From assembly GCA_035582835.1 (NCBI GenBank), contig JAYKAV010000500.1:549743-613742 (forward strand): DNA of 64,000 nucleotides, written 5' to 3'. The stretch is from Phoebastria nigripes. Taxonomy: Eukaryota; Chordata; Aves; Procellariiformes; Diomedeidae. A program made the translations under genes and the position numbers. Positions 37,735-49,383 of the stretch are shown in pieces; positions within the stretch are counted from its first letter, which is position 1; each line of letters opens with the position of its first letter. A model generated the notes under the pieces. The model made no database searches. It saw only the letters and a program-made list of their open reading frames with translations, and was not told the origin of the DNA.

Positions 37735-38245
37735 GATAAATGCTTTTAAGCAGNGTGTCTCTCATACTGGTGTAATGTGAATACTTCTGGGATGAGGCCC
37801 AGCCCTCATCAAGTTAAAGGACAATGTGCTGCTTAAGAATTTTTAGAAAATAATTTAAATGCAAGAATAGGGAAGGTTCAGTGAATGTGCAATTTTCAAG
37901 CCCTTGGGGTACACAGAGTCAAGAACCATACAAACTACAAAACACATACTCCTGACAGCAAGAATCTGTAGTATAAGTGGAGTAACCAAGCAAAACAAAT
38001 CACCTTTACAAAAAAAAAAAGGCAATTTATATCATATTTTTAATGTAGTTTCTAAATTGAAGAATGTTATTCTACTACTCTCCCTGTGCAAGTGTACTTT
38101 CCAGAAGTCACCAAGATTTTAAGAAGCTCNGAAATAGCTGTGTGTCCTGAGGTCAAGACGACTGCAATACTGACTATTCCATGTGAAAACACAGTAACAG
38201 CAGAGCAGTCTGAAAGAACAGCACTGCGCATCTTTAGCATCTTAA

Positions 38246-38326
38246 TGGCTGCAATCAACATTCATTGCTGTCGGTGGGTTTTCATTTCTATCAACTCACT
38301 GATCAATGAATGCAAACTGCGGACCA
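38246..38326 (+). ncRNA. MIR181B2: mir-181b-2 precursor hairpin
   Basis: The 5' arm at 38,257-38,279 is identical to mature miR-181b-5p (starts AACATTCATTGC, ends GGTGGGT). The 3' arm at 38,295-38,314 (starts CTCACTGATC, ends GAATGCA) and the following 'aactgcggacca' match the mir-181b-2 precursor and differ from 181b-1. The seed is shared with miR-181a, so target sets overlap. It is on the same strand as mir-181a-2 with about 1.8 kb between hairpins. The 181a-1/181b-1 paralogues lie much closer together, which supports the a-2/b-2 assignment. Both hairpins are presumably cut from one primary transcript. Confidence 0.97.
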
Positions 38327-41300
38327 GCTAGCTAAGAGACTGCGCAGTCATACAGCTCCAGGCATCTTTCCGTCGAGAAAAGCGACTTACGATTTTTGCT
38401 GAAGCAGCACTGTATTCAAGTTCTGCCTACCCATAACTGTGTAGGGCAGGTCCATGGCTCTGCCATTATCTCACTGGAGAAGTTCAGGACACGTCATCCA
38501 GCTTCTTCATGAGCACGGGTGCTCTTTGCCACCTGACAGCCACTGTGAAGATTAACATCTCACAGAGCAGCAAATTCTGGATAAGACAAGTACTCCTTGT
38601 AGAAAAGCAGACATTATAACAGGGCACAAACACAGCTTTTTTTGAGGCATACTAACTGTATGAAGCATTCCAGACACTTTGTTTTGTGAGAACAGGCTCC
38701 TCTTCAATTTGATATTCTAAGAGCTTCTGCAGCAGTGCAAGAAAGATCCAGCCCCCTCGCCNCCCCAGAGACTTGTGCAGTGCAGTGCACCCTCACGAGC
38801 CTAAGAAGTCTATTTGTCTGCTGAGGTGGTGTTCGAAATACAGGAAAATACAAGTACGATCCATCCTTAGCATAGACTGAGTTAGTCCTCCCTGTCGTTT
38901 ATCAGCTTCAAGAGAAGGTGCTTGCATGCTGAATACTTGACAAAGAATACAACAAGCTTTCTTTTTAAATATGGAAACCTGATCAACAGCTGTCAGGTGC
39001 ATTTCTGTACAAGTCTGTACTGCTTACTAAAGCACATTAAAATAGTACCTTGTACTAGGTATATTTTTGCTATGAAGTTCTTTTTTTAAAGAAAATTTTA
39101 CTTGCGCAAAGCAAATTGATAGAAGATTGTGAATAGATTATTGGCTTTTATCGGTAACTTCAAATATTTTTTTCACATATACTACAAATTTGAACATTAC
39201 GTGTAACTTCATATGTAAAAAAAAAAAATTTTCTTCAAAAAAAGACCCAAATGCAGACAAGACAGATAGCAAACTACAAGGGAAGAANGACTTAATGATC
39301 ATTACGTAGGTTTTCCAGGAGACTTATTTATATCAAAGCTCTAAAATTCAAGTTAAACCTTCATTTGTGCTGTAAAGCTGTGGTGTTGGCTCTTACTAAC
39401 TTTTTTGACACCCTTCCTCTTCCTAACCTTGAAAACCAGCCTCTAGCCACACAGCAAAAAGGGATCTGCGAAGGCAACACACCATAACAGTTTCTCCATG
39501 CCTACAAACCAGACTCCTGTCAGAGGTTATACTTTACCAGCACCTCCAGCCAGGTGATCTCCATCCCAGTATTTTCAACCTTCACCTTTAGAAGCTGAAA
39601 GATGACAGTGAGCTGCTACTATAGCAGCTCTTCTTCCTGAAATTAAAGCCAAGACAGGCCCATCTGTATCAGAAAAATACCAGAAGAAATGCAAAGAGAG
39701 AAAGCACTTCTGTATTGACAGTTGTTCATCAGGTGTTAGCCCTAGCCACATTTCACCCACCCACCAAGTTCATTCTTTGTTTTACAGCATCTAAGCGATA
39801 GCAATAGAGCCACCTCCATGGACAGCATCATTATAATCCTTCACAGCACTCTCACCCTAACACAGCAAAGCCATCCCATTACTACTGAACAAGAACCCTC
39901 CCGGCCTGGGAAGTGGTCACATTTCAGAGGACGGTGGGTGAAAACAAGAGCCTCTCTCTTCTGTCCCTCTCCCCCCAGATTCCCAAAGTCTCTGTTCCCA
40001 AGCCACCTTGTTCTCATCACAGATACTCCCAAGGGCTTTACACCACGCTGGACTCTGCAGTGTGATGTGGTCCTTGGTCCCTCCTCCGCTGTTGGGTCCT
40101 TCTCCCTCGAAAGCCTTCCCTGCCCCACCCTGCTCTCCGCCTCTCCTTCAGGGCTTGGGATCTCCCTCTGCTCTGGGCAATGGGCAGGTGTCAGAGCTGC
40201 TTCATCAGCTGAAGAGGAGTTGCAGGGCAGAGCAGACCCAGGGCAGTTGCTCAACAGAAGCAGGAAGCTTCGCCGCGGAGTCAAGTCCAGGGAAGCCTGG
40301 GTTAGTTCCAGCCAGCTACACGCACTGGAAGGCACTGAGCCCTACCATGCTACTAAATCTTGATTACAAGATATTTCAGATTTTTTTTGCTAGACACCTT
40401 AGAAGTTATTTGGATAACTTGCAGTGATCCTTTAGCCCAGGTTAAGTAAGAGTTATGTCATGCTTTTAGCACTCATGAGAACTGCACAGGGATTTTTAGA
40501 GGGGCAGAACAGTTGATCAACTAACTCAGTTTTAATTAAAGTGACACCTTACTCTTTATCATCCTTTGGTAAATCTCTACTTTCACTATCAGTAAAGTGT
40601 AAACCTACTTATGAGCTTCACCTGGTTCTAGGAAATGAAACTTCCTCCTGCATGGGACAAGCTGTGGAACAACCCTGGGTCCTATGAAGTGAGAGATGAC
40701 AAAGGACTGAAGTTGCACAGCTTCGGATGGACAGGGATAGGAGTGGGAGGGGGCAAAGCAGAAAATCTTCAATGATTTAAGATGATGCTGCAGAGAGCAT
40801 TCTTTGCTGTGGTGGGCAGGGCAAGCTTCAATTACAGTGGAAAAGATTCAGGTCAGAAAAGCTTGTGCAGGAGGAAGTCTAGCGACAGTGCCTAGGGCAG
40901 GCAGGGACCCTCCTGCTCTCTGGGTGTCCAGGGAGGATCGGGCACATCTGTGACCAATACTGCCTTGAGGCAGAAAAGAACGACCTCTTGAGCTGTCCTC
41001 CAAATACATTTCTAATGATTTACAAGACACATACCTGTGCCCAGGAATGCCAGCCTCTGGACAGCGCGATGCAGCAGTTGCAGAGACCACGGTGCAGTAA
41101 AGGCGAGAGGCCCCTGCCATGCACCCCACCGCTCTCCAAAACACCATGCTCCGTGAGGGGAGGGCAGGGCATGACCGAACAGGGAAAGCAGATGCTGTTT
41201 TGCTCAGCAGAGGTATCACAGTCAATTCACTGCGCAATAAAGGGTCCAAGCACTTTTCTTACGCCTTGTTTCCTCCTCCAGTTGCTTATGGGATTATTTT

Positions 41301-42290
41301 AAAGCAGCCTGTCCAGACATGCTGTGCTGATACCGCACAATAACCGTCTTCCTAAGCTTGCGGTACAGTTCAAGTCAGAACAACTTACTAATGACTTTTA
41401 AACTCCAATTAGGTGAATATTCAAAATACATCCCTGTTTGCTTGTTCTGCTAAAAGACTTAAACTTGCTCAGTTTTACACAGGAACAGCTTCACCGAGTT
41501 CAACAGTTACAAACTAAACAGACTGAACTCTTTGCAAAACTGGGGCTTTAGAAGAAATCTCCCCTCTCCCCCAGTCTGACAGTGAAGGGCCCTGTTCAGT
41601 CACCCATAGCAAGCATTTCCACCAAAACCCTTGGTAAGCGTAGTAGTTTGATGTAGAGAATTTACTCCAGTAATATAGAAGTGAAGAGCCTGAAAGCATG
41701 CCTGCTGAATTGTTTAAACATTGTGAAAACTAGACAAATGACTCATTTTGATGCAGTTTGACATTTGCCTTTGAAATTTCAAATTTGTCAGCACATTTGG
41801 AAGACTCAAAAGTGAGCGCACAATTTGGATTTTTTCCAGTGGCATCTGCAAGAATGCACTTGTGTATTATTTTAAACAGACATTTCAGCCTACTGGTTTT
41901 CCCCACATACACCTGTATGAAAACACGAAAGAGAATACAAAATACAGAAGTCATGACAGAGGTGTTCATCTTTACTGCAAGGAAATGTGAAAATAATTCA
42001 CTGCCATGACTCTGAACAAGACATTTCGAACGAACAGGAAAAACTACAGTGAACGGGCCATCCCCCTGTTTGCTAATGCATGACAAGCAAAAGGCTTAAG
42101 AGACACTCCACAGATCTCAAATGCTCTGGATGCACAAATAAGCCTAAGAATTCAGTTTTCTACTCTGTTGTGAAAATCCTCAAGTTTTCTGCTTTAATCA
42201 TGTTTGGTAATGAGACAGCAAGGGAAAAAAGTTACTAGGGGAAGACAGGTTAGCAGACATGTTTATAATTTTTCAAAATCCATGCTTGGG
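38327..42290. other. AT-rich DNA with one GC-richer islet
   Basis: No gene is recognised downstream of the microRNAs. A GC-richer stretch at about 39,880-40,340 carries a 181-codon plus-strand frame and a 164-codon minus-strand frame. Both are serine- and proline-rich with no recognisable domain. The 3' end of the miR-181 primary transcript is probably somewhere here, but I cannot place it. Confidence 0.45.
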
Positions 42291-42299
42291 AAGTTTTAG

Positions 42300-42694
42300 A
42301 TGTTTCTGGCACCAACTGTTCGCTCCCTACCAGAGATCCCTGCAGAACCGCCTGCCCCAGACATTAGCCAAACCAAACACATCAGGATGACGCTGAGCAC
42401 CAGCACGTTCAGTGCTGCCACCGCCACAGAAGTTGGACAGCTGGGGCGGGAGAGGTCCGAGAACTGCGCCGGCAGGAATTGCCCGGGCTCATCTATCAAC
42501 ACCCGCAGGCTCTGGCAGGCCAGCGACAGCTAAACTTGCTGCAGCACTTTAAGGACATTGCTGCCCAGCTGTCCACCCGGCCCCTCCACCAGCTAGTGGG
42601 ACCCCAGCAGCCCACCAGCATGCCCACCAGCACTGAAGGGTTGATCAAAAGACAGGAAGCCATCAGAAGAACTCAAGGAGCTCAGTTTATTTAG
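42300..42694. other. GC-rich islet with protein-like frames, possible decayed retrocopy
   Basis: Nearly 400 bases of clearly higher GC than the flanks carry long open frames in two plus-strand phases. The first (42,300-42,533) reads toward TEVGQLGRERSEN. A second frame is open from before 42,455 to 42,691 and includes VRELRRQELPGLIYQHPQ. The switch near 42,450 looks like a frameshift in a once-continuous sequence. On the minus strand, 42,502-42,296 encodes a hydrophobic stretch (VAVAALNVLVLSVILMCLVW) like a membrane helix. I recognise none of these. A decayed retrocopy of an unidentified mRNA is one reading and an exon is another. Confidence 0.3.
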
Positions 42695-44141
42695 TTTATC
42701 AAAAGTTTATATAAATATCTTCATAGGGAACAGAAGTTTGACAAGCATTTTTCAGTTTAGCAAAAGATAACAGACATGAAAGCTGTAGCTAGACAAATTC
42801 AGACTAGCAATAATACACAGTTATTTAAGGGAAAAAGAGAGGGTCATTCAGTTCATGTTAGACAGCCTTGCTTTTAGTATTTGGCAGATACATTATGATG
42901 TGAGAATACTGTGGAAAATTTAGTTTTATTTTAGTACCTTTTAATGCACGAGAGGCCTGAATGCAGTACATCTGAGCTGTCAGGCTACGAAGGTTCAACA
43001 GAATATTAGCCAATATATCTTCATAAACTATACATGTGTCTAAACGGCAACTTAAATTATTCTACGTATGCATGTGAAATGATCTGTTTCGTTTAAAAGT
43101 GATCAACTACATGAAAACCTAGCTAGATGCCTACAAAAGTGTGCTTTATTAATCAACACACAAATAACTACACACATTTGCAACTCTGAGCCTATTCATT
43201 CATTCCACATGACTGTTCTCATTATAAAGAGGAACCATATATTCCCATTGTAGAGGAACCACAGTTCTCCAAAGCTTCAAAGTTCTCCAATAAAAGTAAG
43301 TGCAAGTCCATCAGCACAATGACATTTGTGGAAAGGACAGTGTCCTGACTCTGGAAGGCGTTCAGCAGTTCTGAACATCTGAGCATTATTTTTAAAATAA
43401 GCTGTCAGTTAATAGTCTGCCACATTTGAAAAATCCAGAGAGTTTCCAAGAAGTGACATGAAAAGTTGCTTTAAATGAGAAATTTGCACAGAGCTCATCC
43501 CTCCATTATGAGCACAATTGTTTTGAATTGAAGCCTGCAACTTCCACAAGCCTGACAAGGACTGGTTGCCATCTGGTGGATTATAACCGACAAAGCGCAT
43601 TTGGTTCTCGGACCGAACACCACTAGATGGAGTATGAAGAAAATTCTGAATTCATATTATTTTAGGTGTCCAGCAGCTCAGATTTGCAAAGCCTCAAAAA
43701 GTTACAGGCCCAGAATTACAGTGAAATTGAAGAGGATTTCACCAACTGCTTTCAGCTTCATGAGAAATTCCAGGCTATAGATTTCCAAGTATATACTGAA
43801 ACACTTTAGATAATTATGTCAACACAATTTACCAGCACCTCAGGTGTTTATATCGCTAACATACAGGCATCTACTTTACAGCTTTCACTGATACATTTCT
43901 GGTGGCAAAAGATCTTATGCAACCTATGTTCTGCTGGTATAGTGATGTACAGACCTGGTCTACGCTACTTTTGTGAGAAAGATCTATCAACTATCAGATA
44001 TGGGAATCCCCACCTCCATGAGTAAGCATTAGCTCTAAAACTTCACAAAGTCTCTACCGTGAAGCACGAATTCATATCTTTGGATTATCTCAGAAAGAGA
44101 AATTCCACCTTATCGCATGTGGCAAGAAAAGGGGTACTTAC

Positions 44142-44201
44142 TGCCCATGGAGTTCATAGGAAGGACAGGAGAGGAAGAACTCATCTGCTCCACATCTGTA
44201 G
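44142..44201 (-). other. Candidate 60-nt exon (minus strand)
   Basis: On the minus strand an acceptor with a strong pyrimidine tract ('cattttcactttcccattag') precedes exactly 60 bases that end at a near-perfect donor (GGCA|gtaagta). One frame reads TDVEQMSSSSPVLPMNSMG and another is also open. The length is a multiple of three. It lies on the strand expected for NR6A1 but matches no NR6A1 segment I know. It could be an alternative NR6A1 exon or a chance splice-site pair. Confidence 0.3.
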
Positions 44202-46042
44202 CTAATGGGAAAGTGAAAATGAGAAAGTTGTGATGTGCATGTTACCAAGAAGTCTTTAATTTTGAAAACTTGCATTTACATTTAAATTGAATATGCATAT
44301 CTCTGATCACCTGAGGAAGCTGCTTTGAGAAGCAGTTAATTTTTTAACAGTGTCGTCCTTCCCTCTTTTAAGATATTTCTCTCATACACGTTATCTGCAG
44401 ATCTACTTTTACAAGCAGTCATACTGGTAATCTTGGTAATGGTTTGAGAATATCAATTCAGAACAATTTCCAGCACAAAGAAACTCTGAATTATATTCAA
44501 CTTGTAAGCAGAGCATTACTGTGGAATGAAAGGACACGGCGATCTCCCATCTGTGTCCAGTGCACCTTAAAAAGATTCCTGACAGGAAGAGAGATCCCCT
44601 TCCAACGGCATGCAAAATGCTGGCATTTGATCTGGAGCAGTATCAGAAACAAGTGTCTTTAAATACGAGACACTCCAAAAGCTTTATTTTCTAACAGCTG
44701 AAAGAAAAAACAGAACTACCTTCCTGTGTTTTGCCAATGAAAAACCCCAAAGTCAGCATGTGATCTGAACGAAATGCCAGATGCCCTCTGCATTTTGGGA
44801 GGGGTCCACCTTTCCAGGACCCAAACCAGGAAGGAACCATCTTCCAGTAACAGGGTCAGTTTTAACCTAAGATTAGGTAAAACAAAGATACATTCTTTGG
44901 GGCTTGATCTCTCTCTCTCAAAGAACCACATTCACTCTTAGCACATCACCACAAATGCCCAAGTCAAACAAATCAGTCTCCATCTCCATCATTTTCATGC
45001 TAGTAGATACCACATAATTATATATTATATCATTCTTGTTTAGCTTTAAGACCCAATAAATGCATACTACAGGTTTACATTCCTAACCACAGAATACAGT
45101 CCCAGAAGCATAACTTCAGCCCCTAGCCAGGGTTTGCCATTGGTCCAAATCCTGTGCTTCACATTCTTACAATTCCAATTTATTTGGCAGCAGGCAGTTT
45201 CCCGAAGACACTGTTTACACTGGAAAGTGCGAAGTTCTGCTCTAATTAGGCAAACCACAAACAAATGTAAACACTTTAGCAGACCATTTTTACAGAATGT
45301 GAAGAGCAGACATAGCATCACGCTTACGTTAACTTAATCCTCCTGCCATGCTTTCCTGCCACACCTAGCAAGCGCTTTGCATAGGAGCCTACTCGGTGTT
45401 GCTACACAAAGCTAGCAGCTTTAGTTTAACATGCTAAATACCAGTGACAAACACAATGACAGTTTTATTCAGAAATGCCCTGGGTTATTCCTATCCTATT
45501 CTCTATTTAATTATCAAGACATTCACTGCCCAGAACATCTAAACATTTATAATCTCACTTGGCTCTTCCTTGCAGTTCTTGTACCAATGTTCAGAAAGCT
45601 GCATGCGACATGCTGGACTGCAGCATTTCTGACACGCTCTGGAGGACCTTTTTCAGGTCTCTGATATGCTTACAGAAAAACATTGATTTTGCATCTTCCT
45701 ATTTTCCACCTTATTACTATAATGTCCCTAATGTGGGAACCGCTAACCCTTTGAAAGAGCTAGCAGGTCATATACTATATACATTTTTATAAGTAAAAAA
45801 GAATCTTTCATATGCACTATAGCAATTTCAAATACCTGAAAAGGGTTTTGTATTTTTCCCTATTTAAAGCTACATATGCTTTCTCATATAGCCAAAATAA
45901 CCTGAAAAGTGCGTGCAGCATTAAAGTTACTTTTATTCTTGAGAGTGGTAAGATTTAGCCCGTGTAAATATCAGTATCAAGCACAACTCAGCCTTCAGAA
46001 AGGTTGAAGTAACAGATTAGCAGATGGTCATTTAAAGGTTAC

Positions 46043-46194
46043 CTGCTGCTCTCCGGCAAAAAGAGGTCAACTGCCCTACAAGCCAGCCAGATGGCAAGGA
46101 GCAGGCTCCGTGCGGCCAGCAGCAGTCTGTACCACTTGAGAAGCGATTGTGTGAGTAAGAGTCTCTTAGGGTAGTAAGCTACACCTGCAAACAT
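46043..46194 (-). other. Candidate exon encoding a hydrophobic segment (minus strand)
   Basis: On the minus strand, acceptor '...aaactattccag' and donor AGCAG|gtaacc bracket 152 bases, open for 50 codons from an ATG placed directly at the acceptor (MFAGVAYYPKR...). Residues 24-41 (LLLAARSLLLAIWLACRA) look like a membrane helix. Third positions in the middle favour C and G (CTG CTG CTG GCC), unlike the AT-rich flanks, which favours real coding. The protein is not recognised and is unlike NR6A1. Coding potential needs homologues; chance is possible. Confidence 0.3.
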
Positions 46195-48085
46195 CTGGAA
46201 TAGTTTATCAAGTATCATTCAAAAAGCAACCAAATAATGCATGTGCCTTCTGAAGAGAAATTTCTGAGAGGTAAGCGTTTAGAGAGATCCAGTGCAAATT
46301 TTTCAAGTCCCATAATTGCAGGTTGTTCACTATCATGCCGTGTTAAAGGTTATAAACAGAAGCGTAACAATATCTCCTAGCTACACTTGGAAAGGATAAT
46401 TTCAGTTCATGCTTGAAATTACATATTTTAATTACTATTTCTAATACATTCACCAAGGCTAACACTGCGGTCACAGCTGTCCGGTTGTTCAAGTTTGAAG
46501 TTACTAGAATTGCCTCAATGTCCCNTCAAGTGCCGCTGTAAACCAAGCAGCTGGCCGAGAGCCCGCAGACCGTGCAGACATGGAACATGGCAAGCCTACG
46601 ATATCAGAAGAGTCATCTCTGACACCACCTCAACATTTCTGTTCTTGTGCTACTGGCAGAGGGGTACTTATAACTTATTAATCTCAAAATCATACTTCAA
46701 TTTTTTTTTAATAAAGTATGCCAAAGTGCAAGTACTTATCTTACAACTTGCCTTGAATAGGTGGATTTTAAAATTTCTCTCATCCACGTAAATTAATATT
46801 AAAAAATTCAAACAGCTCTTTATGAAACATGGCAATGCTGGTTTTGTTCTCTTATCCATACCCCTCACCCTCCCCTACAGCCCTTTTCATTTTCATAATT
46901 ATATGCAACACATTAAACTGCTCAAAACAATTCAGCTAAGAGAGAGGAGATATGGATTAACAACCAGCTAAGATTTTGGAAACTGGTTTGCTCTAAAAGA
47001 TGAAAAGGACAAAAGTCTGCTCAGCTATGAAGAACAGCTGCTGCCAATACAACTATTTACCCTCTGACCTCTCCTCTGCCCAGTAAGTGAACAGTGCCAA
47101 TTGTTTTCTTGTATTATATACTGTTTACAAGCCCTGAGTGGCATGAAAGGAATTAATAATTTAGCTCATGGAGCTGATGACCTTTATTGGGGTACCCCTA
47201 TTTGCTGAGCAGAAATCAGAGCAAAAAGCTCCCTTGAAGCCACAGGGTTTCTTTAAGAGTTTCTCACTTTACAGCCTAATTGGCCACCATAACATAAATC
47301 AATTATTTCTCCTGTTTTAAGCAACAATGCTACCTATTCTCAACCACTCGATTTCTAACTTCCCTTGTATCAAGTCAGGCCTTGTTCTTTGACTTTTACA
47401 ACTGTATAGTAAACACGATGGCAAGGACAGCTTGCAGAACTTTGCAGCATTAGGAACGTTTGGGAACACTAGCAAAAAGAGGTTATGCTATTTTGAACTT
47501 CTCTTGACCTTTGACTGCCCTTGTCCCTGTTTATGCTAATTGAAGGGGTAGAGGGGCTACTCCTAGAAATGAACTTAGCCTGAACCTGTGACATAGCATT
47601 GGACTTTGAAGATATTGGTGCATGAGTTTTTGTACCCCCTTCCCAAAGGTTGTCATCTGACATACAGGAAGAGTACAGTAGGTAAAACATGGCACCCTGA
47701 ACAAATGCAGGGATACCCAAGATCAGCACAAGCAGAACATGCTGATTCAGTGAGTTGCATCATCTTCCACTGCTTCTGACCAGCTGCTAGCCTGCTGAAG
47801 ATCAATCACACACATGGACTGTTTGGTAAAAATGCAGTGGTGCTTGTGGGGTTGCAAACAGAAGGACATTTACATAGTAAAATCTCAGTAAGTTGGATAA
47901 CATTTTAGTAAAGACTTTCTGAAATACACATGCTAAAAACAGGAATTCTGACCTTGGAAAAAATGCAGATAATGTAATATAGGATTATAGACTTCTCCCT
48001 CCCAAAGCTGAAACTGAGGCATCAGAACTTCCAGGTAAGAGATGGTACACCATCCTTAAGACCTTTCAGTAGAGTTATACTTCTG

Positions 48086-49383
48086 TTATCATTGAGTAAT
48101 TCAGGTTGGAAGGCATCTCTGGAGCTCACCTAGTTGAACCTTGCACTGGAAGCAGACCTAGCTTCAAGGTTGGGTCAGCTTGGTCAGTGGTCTGTTCACT
48201 CAAGCTTTGAAAGTCTCCAAGGATGGAGACTCCATGGCCTCTCCGGACACCTGTTCCAGCGCTGCATCACTTCCAGTAAGTTTTTATCTCCCTCCCCAAA
48301 ATGTCCAGTAGGAATTTCCTTTGTTGCAACTCATGACCATTGCATTGGCCTTTTGCCACGTACCTTTGAAGAGTCTGGCTCCATTTTTTCCTGTAGCCCT
48401 TTTAAAGAACTGGAAGACTGCCAGTTAATCCCCACTTAGCCTCCTCTTCTCCAAGCTAAACAAATGCAATTCCCTCAGCCTGTGTGCATTTATCATGCCT
48501 TCCAGCCCCCAACGATCTCAGTAGCCCTCCAATGGGCTTACTTCAATTCAACCTGTCTTCTGCTGGGAGGCCCAGAACTGCACAGAGTATTCCAGATGTG
48601 ACTCTGCCATGTCCCAGAGGGGAATAAGCACCTCGCTCAACCTGCTGGCTATGCCCCAGCCGGCATGCAATGAGCTGTCATCACCACAAGCACACCCTAC
48701 TGACTCACATTCAAGAGGTTCACCAGGACCCCAGGTCCTTTCTGCAGAGCTGCTCCCCAGCCTGTACTGTTGCATGGGGTTATTACATTCTAGATGTAGG
48801 GCTTGACATTTGTCTCTGTTTAACTTTGAAGTTTCAATCAGCCCTTTCCTCCAGGTTACTGAGGTCCTTCTGAATAGCAGCTGTGCCCTCCAAAGTATCA
48901 GTCTGGTGTCATCTGCAAGTCTGATGAGCGTACTCCATCCCATCATCCAGATGGTTGATGAAATTGCTAAATAGTATTGGCCCCAATATTGACTCCCAAG
49001 GACAACCACTGAATAACTGGCCACCGGTTAGTCTTTGAACTCTTGACTGCTACCCTTTGAACCAGATAGCGCATTTAGTTTTTCACCCACATTTGCCTTG
49101 TAGCCCAGTTTGGCTACAAGGATGATATGGGAGACTGCTTAAGCCTTGCTTAAGGTTAATGACAAAATTGCTCTCTCCTCATACAGGGATCCAGTTATTT
49201 ATTTCATCGTAGAAGGAATGAGGTTGGTCAGGCATGATCTCCCCTTGGTAAACCCATGGTGAACATTCCCAATTACTTTCCTGTACCCTTCAAGTACCTG
49301 GAAACATCTTTCAGGAGGATTTGCTCCATACTCTTCCCAGGGACTGAGATGAGGCTGACCAGCCTGCAGTTCCCCAGATCGGC
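48086..49383 (-). mobile_element. CR1 LINE, 5'-truncated, with decayed reverse-transcriptase ORF
   Basis: The plus strand is the reverse complement of about 1.3 kb of CR1. The 3' end lies at the left ('tcaggttggaaggcatctct', then 'tccaaggatggagactccat'). The 5'-most part lies at the right, where 'ctgaccagcctgcagttccc' corresponds to the reverse-transcriptase region around 'gggaactgcaggctgg'. The minus-strand frame at 49,024-48,548 keeps recognisable C-terminal reverse-transcriptase text: LADDTRLI (the DD catalytic box region, normally FADDTKL), LNRDKCQALHLECNNPMQQY and HLEYSVQFWASQQK. Stops and shifts elsewhere show it is inactive. It is 5'-truncated, as is usual for CR1. Confidence 0.93.

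Larger units (their letters stand above)
20692..38400 (+). ncRNA. MIR181A2HG: Inferred primary transcript carrying miR-181a-2 and miR-181b-2
   Basis: Both microRNA hairpins are on the plus strand downstream of a rightward CpG-island promoter, with no other obvious plus-strand promoter between them. In human these hairpins come from a spliced long non-coding RNA, MIR181A2HG, antisense to NR6A1. The 5' end is taken from the TATA element. The 3' end is not visible and is set arbitrarily just past the second hairpin. Possible internal exons at 27,190, 30,849 and 34,685 are listed separately and are weak. No long conserved reading frame is seen in the span, consistent with a non-coding host. Confidence 0.5.
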
